Program-made: the position numbers and the translations under genes
The notes under the pieces: model-generated
What the model was told of the DNA's origin: nothing
What the model saw: the letters and a program-made list of their open reading frames with translations, nothing else
The model's database searches: none
Shown here: in pieces, positions 36,275 through 45,781 of the stretch
Layout of the letters: each line of letters starts with the position of its first letter
Numbering within the stretch: the stretch's first letter is position 1
Assembly (NCBI RefSeq): GCF_025836975.1
Contig: NZ_CP107548.1
Span: forward strand, 3,410,001-3,474,000
Length of the DNA stretch: 64,000 nucleotides
Origin: Pollutimonas sp. M17
GTDB taxonomy: Bacteria > Pseudomonadota > Gammaproteobacteria > Burkholderiales > Burkholderiaceae_B
Direction: 5' to 3'

Positions 36275-37745
36275 TCCAGTAGGGATAGCCCAGGCCGTCC
36301 AGGAAGGCCTTGAAGGCCTTCTTGTCGGCGGGCGGCACCTGTATGCCGACCAGTATGCGGCCGTAGTCGTCGCCCTGGTTCCGATAGTGGAACAGGCTGA
36401 TGTTCCAGTCGGGGTTCATGGCGCCCAGGAAACGCATCAGCGCGCCGGGGCGTTCGGGAAACTCGAAACGGAACAGCATCTCGTGCTCGGCCAGCGTGGA
36501 GCGTCCTCCGACCATATAGCGCAAGTGGGTCTTGGCCATCTCGTTGCCGGTCAGGTCGAGGGTGGGAAAGCCCTTCTTGCGGAAGTTGTTGGCCAGCTTT
36601 TCGGGTTCGGCCTCGGAATTGATCTGCAAGCCCACGAATACATGGGCCTTGTCGGGATCGGAGATGCGGTAATTGAATTCGGTAACGCTGCGCTTGCCCA
36701 CCGCTTCGCAAAGCCGCAGGAAGCTGCCGCGCTTTTCAGGCAGGGTCAATGCGAACACCGCTTCGCGCGCCTCGCCCACGTCGGCGCGTTCCGCCACGAA
36801 GCGCAGGCGGTCGAAATTCATGTTGGCGCCGCAGGTAATGGCCACCAGGGTCTTGTCCTTCCATTTGTTCTGGGCCGCATAGCGCTTGGCGCCGGCCAGC
36901 GCCAGCGCGCCGGCGGGTTCAAGCACGCTGCGCGTGTCCTGGAATACATCCTTGATGCCCGCGCAGATTGCGTCGGTATCGACCAGCACATAGTCGTCGA
37001 CATATTCGCGCGCCAGCCTGAAGGTTTCCACGCCGACCTGCTTGACCGCCGTGCCGTCGGAAAACAGGCCCACGTCGCTCAAGGTGATGCGGCGCCCGGC
37101 CTTGACGCTGCGCGCCATGGCGTCCGAATCGACGGTCTGCACGCCGATGATCTTGATCTCGGGCCGCAGTTGCTTCACATACGCGGCCACGCCCGCGATC
37201 AGGCCGCCGCCGCCGATGGCCACGAAAATGGCGTCGATGGGCCCCGGGTGCTGGCGCAGGATTTCCATGCCCACCGTGCCCTGCCCGGCAATCACGTCAG
37301 GATCGTCGAAGGGATGCACGAAGGTGAGCTTTTCCTTCTTCTCGAGTTCCTTGGCGTGCTCGTAGGCATCGGTAAAGCTCTCGCCCATCAGCACGACCTC
37401 GCCGCCCAGGCCGCGAACCGCATTGATCTTTACCTGCGGGGTAGTAACCGGCATGACGATGACGGCCCTGCAACCCAGCCTGCGGGCCGAAAGCGCCACG
37501 CCCTGCGCGTGGTTGCCCGCCGACGCGGCAATGACGCCGCGCTTGAGTTCGGCCGGGCTCAGGTGGGCCATCTTGTTGTAGGCGCCACGCAGCTTGAAAC
37601 TGAAAACAGGCTGTGTATCTTCGCGCTTGAGCAATACCTTGTTATGAATTCGGGCAGAGACCTGCGGAGCCAATTCAAGAGGCGATTCGACGGCGACGTC
37701 GTACACCTTGGAGGTAAGGATGCGTTTAAGATAGTCTGTTGACAT
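36237..37745 (-). CDS. ilvA: threonine ammonia-lyase, biosynthetic (IlvA)
   Basis: Deaminates threonine to 2-oxobutanoate for isoleucine synthesis. The 502-residue PLP enzyme has the lysine motif VFSFKLRGAYNKM, ASAGNHAQGVALSA, the glycine-rich phosphate loop AIGGGGLIAGV, and two C-terminal ACT-like regulatory modules (RGSFLRLCEAVGKRSVTEFN; RPGALMRFLGAMNPDWNISL) for isoleucine/valine control. The length matches E. coli IlvA. The GCS2 gene overlaps its 3' end. A 16-bp palindrome lies 43 bases upstream of its start. Confidence 0.96.
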   Translation of the reverse strand: MSTDYLKRILTSKVYDVAVESPLELAPQVSARIHNKVLLKREDTQPVFSFKLRGAYNKMAHLSPAELKRGVIAASAGNHAQGVALSARRLGCRAVIVMPVTTPQVKINAVRGLGGEVVLMGESFTDAYEHAKELEKKEKLTFVHPFDDPDVIAGQGTVGMEILRQHPGPIDAIFVAIGGGGLIAGVAAYVKQLRPEIKIIGVQTVDSDAMARSVKAGRRITLSDVGLFSDGTAVKQVGVETFRLAREYVDDYVLVDTDAICAGIKDVFQDTRSVLEPAGALALAGAKRYAAQNKWKDKTLVAITCGANMNFDRLRFVAERADVGEAREAVFALTLPEKRGSFLRLCEAVGKRSVTEFNYRISDPDKAHVFVGLQINSEAEPEKLANNFRKKGFPTLDLTGNEMAKTHLRYMVGGRSTLAEHEMLFRFEFPERPGALMRFLGAMNPDWNISLFHYRNQGDDYGRILVGIQVPPADKKAFKAFLDGLGYPYWNESENPAYQLFL

Positions 37746-37787
37746 GGAGAGGGGCGAGTGAAGAGAGGAGAGGCCAGCGATAATTGT

Positions 37788-37803
37788 AAGTAAGTACTTA
37801 CTT
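37788..37803. promoter_or_regulatory. perfect 16-bp palindrome, candidate operator between ilvA and the DedA-like gene
   Basis: AAGTAAGTACTTACTT is an exact palindrome in an AT-rich stretch between two divergent genes, 43 bases before the ilvA start and 52 before the DedA-like start. Perfect symmetry of this length is typical of TetR- or similar dimer-binding sites. No regulator gene lies beside it. Confidence 0.45.
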
Positions 37804-37854
37804 CAAAGAATACCATAGGGATTTCCCCATCAACCGCTCTACACTGGCGCGCTT

Positions 37855-38376
37855 ATGGAAGCATGGCTGCAATCGATCATTCACTGGCTCCTCCTGACCC
37901 TGGCTTTGCCGCGTTTCGGCCTGAGCGCTATTTTCATCGTCAGCCTGATCTCGGCGACCCTGCTGCCGCTGGGTTCGGAGCCGGCGGTTTTCGGCTTCGT
38001 GAAGATCGCGCCGCATATGTTCTGGCCCGCCGTCCTGGTGGCGACGCTGGGCAATACGATAGGCGGCGCGATCAGCTACGGGATGGGGCTGGGGGCGGAG
38101 AAGGCTTATGAGCGCTGGCGGGAGAAGCATCCGCACAAGCCCAAAAGCAAGGCGGGCGGCCGCTGGCATGACTACGTAAGCTATTGGCTGCACCGCCTGG
38201 GTCCGCCGGCGCTGCTGTTCTCATGGCTGCCATTCCTGGGCGATCCCTTGTGCGCGGTGGCGGGATGGCTGCGCCTTTCGTTCTGGCCGAGCATGCTTTA
38301 CATGGCGATCGGGAAGTTCCTGCGCTATCTGGTGATGACGGCGGCCTTGTTGTGGTTCTTTCCGGGGTCGCCTTGA
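37855..38376 (+). CDS. DedA/YqaA-family inner-membrane protein
   Basis: A 173-residue small membrane protein with about four hydrophobic segments. FIVSLISATLLPLGSEPAVF and ATLGNTIGGAISYGMGLGAE are the first conserved block with a re-entrant Gly-rich turn; FSWLPFLGDPLCAVAGWLRL is the family signature of the SNARE-associated/DedA superfamily in the short YqaA form. The function is likely lipid-related transport or membrane homeostasis. Its 3' side opens onto the 1.1-kb repeat-rich gap. Confidence 0.82.
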   Translation: MEAWLQSIIHWLLLTLALPRFGLSAIFIVSLISATLLPLGSEPAVFGFVKIAPHMFWPAVLVATLGNTIGGAISYGMGLGAEKAYERWREKHPHKPKSKAGGRWHDYVSYWLHRLGPPALLFSWLPFLGDPLCAVAGWLRLSFWPSMLYMAIGKFLRYLVMTAALLWFFPGSP

Positions 38377-38443
38377 CGGCGCAGGCATGCAGGGGCTTCG
38401 TTTTAGAAGGCCCAAGCCCATTATCGACGGCGGAGCTTGTCCT

Positions 38444-38580
38444 CTGAAGCGTAAGCATGTCATCAACTCGCGGGGTCATCATCGGAAGCGCCTGCACGTT
38501 GTCGACTCGCGGATTCATTATCGGGAGCGCAAGCACGTGGTCGACTCGCGAATCTTCATCGGAAGCGCTAGCACGTTGGG
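38444..38580. repeat. 39-bp imperfect tandem repeat, three full units plus a partial one
   Basis: Units start at 38444, 38483, 38522 and 38560. The consensus is roughly CGGAAGCGCAAGCACGTNGT followed by CGACTCGCGGATTCATCAT. The first three are complete and the fourth merges at GCACGTTGGGG into the left arm of the adjacent palindromic element. The 39-base period equals 13 codons, and the minus strand can be read through with a 13-residue repeat, but that frame has no other support. Confidence 0.8.
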
Positions 38581-38796
38581 GCCAAGGGGGGCGTCGGGCT
38601 AGGCGCCTTGCGGTCCCGGCTTCGCCGTGACTTCCCGCACAGCTTGCCAGGCCGGGGCGACCGCGAACTCGCGCGTCGGACAGCCACCGGCTGTCCGAAA
38701 GCGTCGCGCTCGAACAGCGCGGTCTTGCTTCCCCGCCCTGGCAAGCTGTGCGGCGCATGCGCAAACCGCCCGCCGCCCCCCTTGGCCCCAACGTGC
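38571..38796 (-). repeat. nested palindromic element, copy A (possible structured RNA)
   Basis: Three nested inverted repeats share one centre. The outer arms are GCACGTTGGGGCCAAGGGGG (from 38571) and its complement ending at 38796. The middle arms are 38637-38657 and 38731-38751 (20 of 21 paired). The centre is CGGACAGCC, loop ACC, GGCTGTCCG (38677-38697). Further short stems pair between them. Read on the minus strand it matches copy B at 39060-39282 in order and spacing, with conserved segments GGCGGTTTGCG, GCGCTGTTCGAGC, CGAGTTCGCG and GCGCCTAGCC. Confidence 0.8.
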
Positions 38797-39059
38797 CAGT
38801 GACACTGTGGATGTGCCAGCAGAACCCGGACGCGTCTGCATGTATTTGTATCGGTGCTTCCGGAACGGCAGGATTCACGTATCACGGCACGATCGAGTGG
38901 AATGACAAGGATTGATCCGTAGCAAGCGACAGCGACTCCGCTCACCCAGCCAAATAGCCAAACATCGCGCGGCGTCGCGTGGCGCATACAGAATAATGGC
39001 AATGTCGCGAACTAGACCCCGCACGTCGCAAGCAAGTTCTCTGCTATTCCTCCATGCGA

Positions 39060-39282
39060 GGTGCCGTGGGTGGGGCCGGGGGACGGCGGTTTGCGTGCAC
39101 GCCGCGTGAAGCGTCGGAAACGGGAGGCAAGTGCGCGCTGTTCGAGCACGACGTTTTCGGACAGCCGGGGGCTGTCCGACGTGCGAGTTCGCGCACGCCC
39201 GTTTCCGAGGCTTCACGCGGGGAATCCAGGCGCAGCCTGGATCGTGCGCGCCTAGCCGGCACCCGGCCCCACCCACGGCGCC
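39060..39282 (+). repeat. nested palindromic element, copy B (possible structured RNA)
   Basis: Second copy, inverted relative to copy A. The outer arms are 39060-39080 and 39262-39282 (20 of 21 Watson-Crick pairs plus one G-U), the middle arms 39103-39124 and 39198-39219 (21 of 22), and the centre CGGACAGCC, loop GGG, GGCTGTCCG (39158-39178). The outer and middle arm sequences are unlike those of copy A, yet they pair internally. An extra small hairpin, ATCCAGGCGCAGCCTGGAT, lies at 39224-39242 on the 3' side. It ends about 215 bases before the large oxidoreductase gene. Confidence 0.8.
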
Positions 39283-39497
39283 GGCCCATGAAAAACGATT
39301 GAGATAAAGCAACAAGCCACAAACATGGCCCATGCAGGAAGCACCAGGGCGAAAGGAACAAGCAAACGGGAAACTCACGAAGCAGCCAGGCAAAGGAGGC
39401 TGCAAGCTCGTCCTTCAAGGACCAATAAGCCGTTCTAGATTACACTTCTCGTTATCCCTTACACTACCTCTTTAAGGGACCACCTTTTCCACAAGCC

Positions 39498-42400
39498 ATG
39501 AACGCCCCTGTAGCCAGTCACCTGCTAGCCGCCCAGGCACCCCTTGCCAGCACCCCGCGCCTGCGAGAAATCCCCTACAACTACACCTCCTACTCCGACC
39601 GCGAAATCGTCCTGCGCCTGCTCGGCGAAGAAGCCTGGCAGATGCTCTCGGAACTGCGTGGCGAACGGCGCACCGGGCGTTCCGCCCGCATGCTGTTCGA
39701 AGTACTGGGCGACATCTGGGTCGTGCGCCGCAACCCCTACCTGCACGACGACCTGCTGGACAATCCCAAGCGGCAGCACCTGCTCATACAGGCCCTGAAC
39801 CACAGGCTGAACGAAATCGACCAGCGGCGCGACAGCAACGCCGCCGAACGCGACACCAAGGTGGCGCGGCTGCTGGGTGCCGCGCGCACCGCCGTTTCCG
39901 CCTTCGAGCACGAATTCATCCAGACCCGCGACCTGCGCAAGAAAGTCGTCCGGCGCCTGGCCCGCATCACCCATAAAGACAACATCAAGTTCGACGGCCT
40001 GTCGCGCGTATCCCATGTCACCGACGCCACTGACTGGCGCGTCGAATACCCCTTCGTCGTCTTGACGCCCGACAACGAAAACGAAATGGCCGCGCTGGTG
40101 CGCGCCTGTATCGAACTGGACCTGACCATCATCCCGCGCGGAGGCGGCACCGGCTATACCGGCGGCGCCATCCCGCTGACCTGGAGGTCGGTCGTCATCA
40201 ACACCGAAAAGCTGGACGCGCTGGGCGCCGTCGAGACCACGGCGCTGCCCGGGGTGGACGAACCCGTGCGCACCATACTGACCGGCGCCGGCGTCGTCAC
40301 CCGGCGCGTGGCCGAAGCCGCCGAAGCCGCCGGCCATGTGTTCGCCGTGGACCCCACCTCCGCCGATGCGTCCTGTGTAGGCGGCAACGTCGCCATGAAC
40401 GCCGGCGGCAAGAAGGCCGTGCTGTGGGGAACCGCGCTGGACAACCTGGCCTGGTGGCGCATGGTCGACCCCGAGGGCAACTGGCTGGAAGTCACGCGCC
40501 TGGATCACAACATGGGCAAGATCCACGACGTGGCCGAAGCGCGATTCGAACTGAAATGGTTCGACGGCAGTGCCCTGCCCGGAGCCTCCCTGCTGCGCAG
40601 CGAAATCCTGGCGATCGAAGGCGCCCGCTTCCGCAAGGCGGGCTTGGGCAAGGACGTGACCGACAAGTTCCTGGCCGGCCTGCCCGGCATACAGAAGGAA
40701 GGCTGCGACGGCCTCATCACCGCGGCGCGCTGGGTGCTGCACCGCATGCCCGCACATACCCGCACCGTCTGTATGGAGTTTTTCGGCCAGGCGCGCGATG
40801 CCGTGCCGTCCATCGTCGAAGTCAAGAACTACCTGGATGGCCCGGGCCGCGAGCGCGGAGCCATACTGGCCGGGCTGGAACATCTGGACGAACGCTATCT
40901 GCGCGCCGTGGGCTATTCCACCAAGAGCAAGCGCGGCGGCCTGCCCAAGATGGTGCTGATCGGCGACATCGTCGGCGACGATGCCGACGCGGTCGCCTTG
41001 GCCGCCAGCGAAGTCGTGCGCATCGCCAACACCCGCCACGGCGAAGGCTTCGTTGCCGTCAGCGCCGAGGCCCGCAAGAAGTTCTGGCTGGACCGCTCCC
41101 GCACCGCGGCCATCGCCCGCCACACCAATGCGTTCAAGATCAACGAAGACGTCGTGATCCCCCTGAACCGCATGGGCGAATACACCGACGCCATCGAGCG
41201 GATCAACATCGAGCTTTCCACGCGCAACAAGCTGCGCCTGCTCGACAAGCTGGAACTCTTCCTGCAAGGTGACCTGCCCATCGGGAAGATCGAAGATCAC
41301 GACGACGCCGATCATACGCGCGAAGAGGTGCTGGCCGAGCGCACCCGCGACGCCCTGCAATGCCTGCGGACCGTTCGCCAGCGCTGGACCTGGCTGCTGG
41401 AGAACCTTGACCGCCCTCTGGCCCAGTCCATCGACACTTTGCGCGAGCTCGGCCTGGACGAACAGGCTCCGGCCCTGACCCAGCGCCTGGCGCAGCAGGC
41501 CGACGCCACCGTATTCGACCTGGTGCAGGACCATACCCTGCGCATTTCCTGGAAAACCGAAGTCCGCGCCCTGATGGAGCGTTACTTCGCCGGCGCCGAT
41601 TGCGCCGCCGTGCTGGCCGAGATACAGGCCATCCACGATCGCGTCCTGAAAGGCCGGGTGTTCGTGGCCCTGCACATGCATGCGGGCGACGGCAACGTGC
41701 ACACCAACATTCCGGTCAATTCCGACGACTACGAGATGCTGCGCGAGGCCAACGAAGCCGTGGCCCGCATCATGCAGATCGCGCGGAATCTGGACGGCGT
41801 CATTTCCGGCGAGCACGGCATAGGCCTGACCAAGTACGAATACCTGACTCAGGAAGAGCTCGCACCCTTCCAGGACTACAAGCAGCGCATCGATCCGAAC
41901 GGCCGCTTCAACGCCGGCAAGCTGATGCCGGGCGCCGACCTGCGCCATGCCTGGACGCCCAGCTTCAATCTGCTGGGGCATGAATCCCTTATCATGCAAC
42001 GCAGCGAGATCGGCTCCATCTCCAACGCCATCAAGGACTGCCTGCGCTGCGGCAAATGCAAGCCGGTGTGCGCCACTCACGTGCCGCGCGCCAACCTGCT
42101 GTACTCGCCGCGGAACAAGATCCTGGCCACCTCGCTGCTGATCGAGGCCTTCCTGTACGAAGAACAGACCCGGCGCGGCGTCAGCCTGAAGCACTGGGAA
42201 GAATTCGAGGACGTGGCCGACCACTGCACGGTTTGCCACAAATGCTACAACCCCTGTCCGGTGGACATCGACTTCGGCGACGTGTCCATGGAAATGCGCG
42301 CGCTGCTGCGCCGCATGGGCAAGAAGTCCTTCAACCCCGGCACCACCGCCGCCATGTTCTTCCTGAATGCCAAGGACCCGCGCGTCATCAAGGCCACGCG

Positions 42401-43439
42401 CACGGCCATGATAGACGTGGGCTACAAGGCGCAGCGCATGGCGCACGACGTCCTGTCGGTCGCCTCGCGCAAGCAGACGGCCAAGCCGCCCGCCACGCTG
42501 GGCAAGGCGCCCATACGCGAACAGGTCATCCATTTCGTGAACAAGAAGATGCCCGGCGGCCTGCCCAAGCAGACGGCCCGCAAGCTGCTCGATATCGAAG
42601 ATCCCGACTACGTCCCCATCATCCGCAATCCGGCCGCTACCTCGCCGGACACCGAGGCCGTTTTCTATTTCCCGGGCTGCGGCTCCGAACGCCTGTTCTC
42701 GCAGGTGGGCCTGGCCACCCAGGCCATGCTGTGGCATGCCGGCGTGCAGACGGTGTTGCCGCCTGGCTACCTCTGTTGCGGGTACCCGCAGCGCGGCAAC
42801 GGCATGACCGACAAGGCCGAGAAGATCATCACCGACAACCGGGTGCTCTTCCACCGCATGGCAACCACCCTGAACTACCTGGATATCAAGACGGTCGTGG
42901 TCAGTTGCGGCACCTGCTACGACCAGTTGGCCGGCTATGAGTTCGAGAAGATATTTCCGGGCTGCCGCCTGATCGACATCCACGAATACCTGCTCGAAAA
43001 GGGCATCGACATCCACGGCGTGCAAGGCGTGCGCTACATGTACCACGATCCCTGCCATACGCCCATGAAGCTGCAGGATCCGATGAAGACGGTCAAGGCG
43101 CTGGTGGGCGACAGCGCCATCAAGACGGACCGCTGCTGCGGCGAATCGGGGACCCTGGCCGTGTCGCGCCCCGACATTTCCACGCAGGTCCGTTTCCGCA
43201 AGACCGAGGAGCTGGCCAAGAACTCGGCCGCCATCCGGGCCGACGGCTACGAGGGCGAAGTCAAGATGCTGACCTCCTGCCCCTCATGCCTGCAAGGCCT
43301 GTCGCGCTACGAGGGCGAGACCGGCATGGAAGCCGACTATATCGTGGTGGAAATGGCGCGCCACATCCTGGGCGCCGACTGGATGCAGAACTACGTGCGC
43401 GACGCCAACGCGGGCGGCATAGAGCGGGTGCTGGTATAA
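39498..43439 (+). CDS. large FAD-linked / Fe-S oxidoreductase (DUF3683 type, D-lactate/glycolate dehydrogenase-like)
   Basis: A 1313-residue single-chain oxidoreductase. The N-terminal DUF3683-like region covers about 1-170. The FAD-binding domain has [17 protein letters not shown] near 211 and [24 protein letters not shown]-oxidase C-terminal domain includes [15 protein letters not shown] and [13 protein letters not shown]. Two 4Fe-4S clusters follow ([11 protein letters not shown] near 849; [11 protein letters not shown] near 910). Two cysteine-rich CCG modules end the chain ([39 protein letters not shown]). It probably oxidises a 2-hydroxyacid and passes electrons to the quinone pool; the substrate is inferred only by family. 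It combines the roles of GlcD and GlcF/LldE in one chain. Confidence 0.88.
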   Translation: MNAPVASHLLAAQAPLASTPRLREIPYNYTSYSDREIVLRLLGEEAWQMLSELRGERRTGRSARMLFEVLGDIWVVRRNPYLHDDLLDNPKRQHLLIQALNHRLNEIDQRRDSNAAERDTKVARLLGAARTAVSAFEHEFIQTRDLRKKVVRRLARITHKDNIKFDGLSRVSHVTDATDWRVEYPFVVLTPDNENEMAALVRACIELDLTIIPRGGGTGYTGGAIPLTWRSVVINTEKLDALGAVETTALPGVDEPVRTILTGAGVVTRRVAEAAEAAGHVFAVDPTSADASCVGGNVAMNAGGKKAVLWGTALDNLAWWRMVDPEGNWLEVTRLDHNMGKIHDVAEARFELKWFDGSALPGASLLRSEILAIEGARFRKAGLGKDVTDKFLAGLPGIQKEGCDGLITAARWVLHRMPAHTRTVCMEFFGQARDAVPSIVEVKNYLDGPGRERGAILAGLEHLDERYLRAVGYSTKSKRGGLPKMVLIGDIVGDDADAVALAASEVVRIANTRHGEGFVAVSAEARKKFWLDRSRTAAIARHTNAFKINEDVVIPLNRMGEYTDAIERINIELSTRNKLRLLDKLELFLQGDLPIGKIEDHDDADHTREEVLAERTRDALQCLRTVRQRWTWLLENLDRPLAQSIDTLRELGLDEQAPALTQRLAQQADATVFDLVQDHTLRISWKTEVRALMERYFAGADCAAVLAEIQAIHDRVLKGRVFVALHMHAGDGNVHTNIPVNSDDYEMLREANEAVARIMQIARNLDGVISGEHGIGLTKYEYLTQEELAPFQDYKQRIDPNGRFNAGKLMPGADLRHAWTPSFNLLGHESLIMQRSEIGSISNAIKDCLRCGKCKPVCATHVPRANLLYSPRNKILATSLLIEAFLYEEQTRRGVSLKHWEEFEDVADHCTVCHKCYNPCPVDIDFGDVSMEMRALLRRMGKKSFNPGTTAAMFFLNAKDPRVIKATRTAMIDVGYKAQRMAHDVLSVASRKQTAKPPATLGKAPIREQVIHFVNKKMPGGLPKQTARKLLDIEDPDYVPIIRNPAATSPDTEAVFYFPGCGSERLFSQVGLATQAMLWHAGVQTVLPPGYLCCGYPQRGNGMTDKAEKIITDNRVLFHRMATTLNYLDIKTVVVSCGTCYDQLAGYEFEKIFPGCRLIDIHEYLLEKGIDIHGVQGVRYMYHDPCHTPMKLQDPMKTVKALVGDSAIKTDRCCGESGTLAVSRPDISTQVRFRKTEELAKNSAAIRADGYEGEVKMLTSCPSCLQGLSRYEGETGMEADYIVVEMARHILGADWMQNYVRDANAGGIERVLV

Positions 43440-43458
43440 GCACCCGGAGGGCGCCGCC

Positions 43459-44010
43459 TTAAGGGGCGCCCTCATCGAAGCTGCACACGGTATAGATATC
43501 CAGTCCCGTATCCTTCAGGGCCTGGGAGCCGCCCAAGTAGGGCAGATCGATGATGGCCGCGGCCTCGATCACGTTGGCGCCCAGGCGCTGCAGCAGCTTG
43601 GAAGCGGCCAGCATGGTTCCGCCGGTGGCGATCAGGTCGTCGATCAGCAGCACGCGCTGGCCCGGGCGCACCGAATCGGTGTGCATCTCGACCGAGGCGT
43701 TGCCGTATTCCAGCGAATATTCCTCGGCCACCGTCTGGAAGGGCAGCTTGCCCTTCTTGCGCACCGGCACGAAGCCCAGGTTCAGTTCGTAGGCCAGCAC
43801 CGAACCCAGGATGAATCCACGCGCGTCGACGCCCGCAACCAGATCCAGCCGCTGCCGCATGTAGCGATAGACAAAGAGATCGATCAGGACCCGGAACGAA
43901 CGCGGGTCTTGCAATACCGGGGTAATATCGCGGAACGTTATACCGGGCTTGGGCCAGTCCGGGACGCTGCGGATTACGCTACGAACATAGACGGCGGGAT
44001 CAATATGCAT
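43459..44010 (-). CDS. apt: adenine phosphoribosyltransferase
   Basis: Salvages adenine to AMP using PRPP. The 183-residue protein has [47 protein letters not shown] and the PRPP loop [17 protein letters not shown], all diagnostic of Apt. The length is standard. It converges with the oxidoreductase gene; a GC-rich 9-bp inverted repeat (43447-43473) overlaps its last codons and may separate the two transcripts. It diverges from the Kdo/LPS gene run. Confidence 0.96.
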   Translation of the reverse strand: MHIDPAVYVRSVIRSVPDWPKPGITFRDITPVLQDPRSFRVLIDLFVYRYMRQRLDLVAGVDARGFILGSVLAYELNLGFVPVRKKGKLPFQTVAEEYSLEYGNASVEMHTDSVRPGQRVLLIDDLIATGGTMLAASKLLQRLGANVIEAAAIIDLPYLGGSQALKDTGLDIYTVCSFDEGAP

Positions 44011-44185
44011 TTAAATCGCCAAAAGACTAAGGAATTTCAGGAACAACTATACGCTGCCAGCGGTACGCGAAGTTTACAGGATTGCGGCCGTTACAACTGA
44101 ATTCCCGCCACCGCTCCGCCTCGCCGCCGCCGGCCTTTGCACGGCCACGCCGGGCGAACGGCATTTGTACGTTTAAAATCGCCAA

Positions 44186-45175
44186 ATGGAAAAACTACCT
44201 CTCCCCGAGCCGGGCGCCATGCTGGCGTCGGCCCACCGCAGCTTCGCCACCGAGATCGCCGGATTGCAGGCCCTGGACGCCCGCCTGGACGATACGTTCG
44301 AGCGGGCCGTGGCCATGGTGCTTGGCTGCCAGGGGCGCATCGTCGTTACGGGCATAGGAAAGTCCGGACACATCGCCAAGAAGATCGCCGCCACGCTGGC
44401 CTCCACCGGCACGCCCGCGTTCTTCATGCACGGCGCCGAGGCGATACATGGCGATCTGGGCATGCTGACGCGCCAGGACATCGTGCTGGCCATTTCCTAT
44501 TCCGGCGCGGCGCATGAACTTTTGACGATATTGTCGGTCGTAAAGCGCATGGGTGCCCGACTGATTTCCATTACCGGCAATCCGCAGTCCGAACTGGCCC
44601 GCAGCGCCGACCTGCACCTGGACGCGCATGTTGCGCAAGAGGCCTGCCCGCTGAACCTGGCCCCCACCGCCAGCACCACCGCGGCGCTGGTACTGGGCGA
44701 CGCCATTGCCGTCGCCTGTCTCGAGGCCCGCGGCTTCAGCCGCGAGGATTTCGCCCGTTCGCATCCGGGCGGCGCCCTGGGCCGGCGGCTGCTTACCCTG
44801 GTGCGCGACGTCATGCGCCAGGGTGACGCCCTGCCGGTCGTGCACACCGGCACGCCGATACCCGAAGCCTTGGTCGAAATGTCGTCCAAGGGCATGGGCA
44901 TGACCATCGTCGTCGACGACCAGCGGCTGCCCGTGGGCATCTTCACCGACGGCGACCTGCGGCGGCTGATCGCGCGGCACGGCGATATCCGGCGCCTGAC
45001 CGTCGCCGACGGCATGAGCCGCAACCCCAAGTCGGTCGCGCCCGGCGCGCTGGCGGTGGAAGCGGCCACCCTGATGGATGCCGGCCGGCTGAACCAGATG
45101 CTGGTTCTGGACGATGCCGGGCTATTATTAGGCGCTTTGCATATGCACGACTTGCTTGCCGCCAAGGTAATCTGA
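44186..45175 (+). CDS. kdsD: D-arabinose 5-phosphate isomerase KdsD
   Basis: Makes arabinose 5-phosphate from ribulose 5-phosphate for Kdo. The 329-residue protein has an N-terminal SIS domain (RIVVTGIGKSGHIAKKIAAT, AEAIHGDLGMLTRQDIVLAI, SYSGAAHELL, NLAPTASTTAALVLGDAIAV) and two C-terminal CBS domains (VMRQGDALPVV; MSRNPKSVAPGALAVEAATL). It heads the kdsD-kdsC-lptC-lptA-lptB operon; kdsC starts 2 bases after its stop. Confidence 0.96.
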   Translation: MEKLPLPEPGAMLASAHRSFATEIAGLQALDARLDDTFERAVAMVLGCQGRIVVTGIGKSGHIAKKIAATLASTGTPAFFMHGAEAIHGDLGMLTRQDIVLAISYSGAAHELLTILSVVKRMGARLISITGNPQSELARSADLHLDAHVAQEACPLNLAPTASTTAALVLGDAIAVACLEARGFSREDFARSHPGGALGRRLLTLVRDVMRQGDALPVVHTGTPIPEALVEMSSKGMGMTIVVDDQRLPVGIFTDGDLRRLIARHGDIRRLTVADGMSRNPKSVAPGALAVEAATLMDAGRLNQMLVLDDAGLLLGALHMHDLLAAKVI

Positions 45176-45177
45176 CC

Positions 45178-45777
45178 ATGAACCTACCCCATGTCTCCCA
45201 CCCCGCCGAAGCGCTGATCCTGGCCAGGATCGCTCCCGCCGTGCTCGAACGGGCCCGCCAGGTACGCCTGATGGCCTTCGACGTCGACGGCGTGCTGACT
45301 GACGGCCGCCTCTGGTACGGCGAGCACGGCGAAGTGGCCAAGGGCTTCAACGCGCTGGACGGGCACGGCTTGCGCCTCATGAAGGAAAGCGGCGTTGCCG
45401 TCGCTCTGGTGACCGGCCGCGAAGGGCCCATCGTGGCGCGCCGGGCCGCGGAGCTCGGCATCGCCCTGGTGCATCAAGGGGTGCGGGACAAGGCGGCGGC
45501 CGTCGCCGCGCTGGCCCAGGAAAATGGATGCGCGCTGTCCGAAGTGGGCTATATGGGCGACGACATCATCGACCTGGCCGCCCTGCAACGCGTCGGCTTC
45601 GCGGCCAGCGTGCCCAACGCGCCCCCCTATGTATCGCAAGTGGCCCACTGGGTATCGTCGCTGCCCGGCGGATCCGGCGCCGTGCGCGAATGCTGCGACG
45701 TCATACTGGCGTCGCAAGGCAAGCTGGGCGCCTTCTTCAATCCCGCCGCCATGCGCATGAGCGGCGCCATCCAGTAA
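45178..45777 (+). CDS. kdsC: 3-deoxy-D-manno-octulosonate 8-phosphate phosphatase KdsC
   Basis: Removes phosphate from Kdo-8-P. The 199-residue HAD phosphatase has LMAFDVDGVLTDGRLWYGEH (the nucleophile Asp and the C0-type compact fold), NALDGHGLRLMKESGVAVAL, ALVTGREGPIV and GYMGDDIIDLAALQRVGFAA. These are the diagnostic KdsC motifs. lptC follows four bases downstream. Confidence 0.95.
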   Translation: MNLPHVSHPAEALILARIAPAVLERARQVRLMAFDVDGVLTDGRLWYGEHGEVAKGFNALDGHGLRLMKESGVAVALVTGREGPIVARRAAELGIALVHQGVRDKAAAVAALAQENGCALSEVGYMGDDIIDLAALQRVGFAASVPNAPPYVSQVAHWVSSLPGGSGAVRECCDVILASQGKLGAFFNPAAMRMSGAIQ

Positions 45778-45781
45778 ACCC

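Larger units (their letters stand above)
38377..39497. other. 1.1-kb gene-free region containing the tandem and palindromic repeats
   Basis: No open frame here has a recognisable protein, a good ribosome site or continuity beyond the repeats. It holds the 39-bp tandem array, palindrome copies A and B, an ordinary-looking 260-base spacer between the copies (38797-39059), and an A-rich 215-base leader (39283-39497) that probably carries the promoter of the following oxidoreductase gene. Confidence 0.65.

Noticed and set aside
38072-38878. Minus-strand open frame with a 13-residue repeat across the tandem array
   Set aside because: It also runs antisense through the DedA-like gene and through palindrome copy A, lacks a ribosome site and has no recognisable fold; I treat the region as noncoding, with modest certainty.
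39525-43058. Very long open frame antisense to the large oxidoreductase gene
   Set aside because: High-GC coding sequence often leaves the opposite strand open. The predicted peptide is His/Gln/Val-rich shadow sequence without recognisable motifs, whereas the plus-strand protein has clear FAD and Fe-S motifs.
43447-43473. GC-rich inverted repeat between the oxidoreductase gene and apt as a terminator
   Set aside because: The 9-bp stem is real, but there is no T-run on either side and it includes the apt stop region, so intrinsic termination is not supported.
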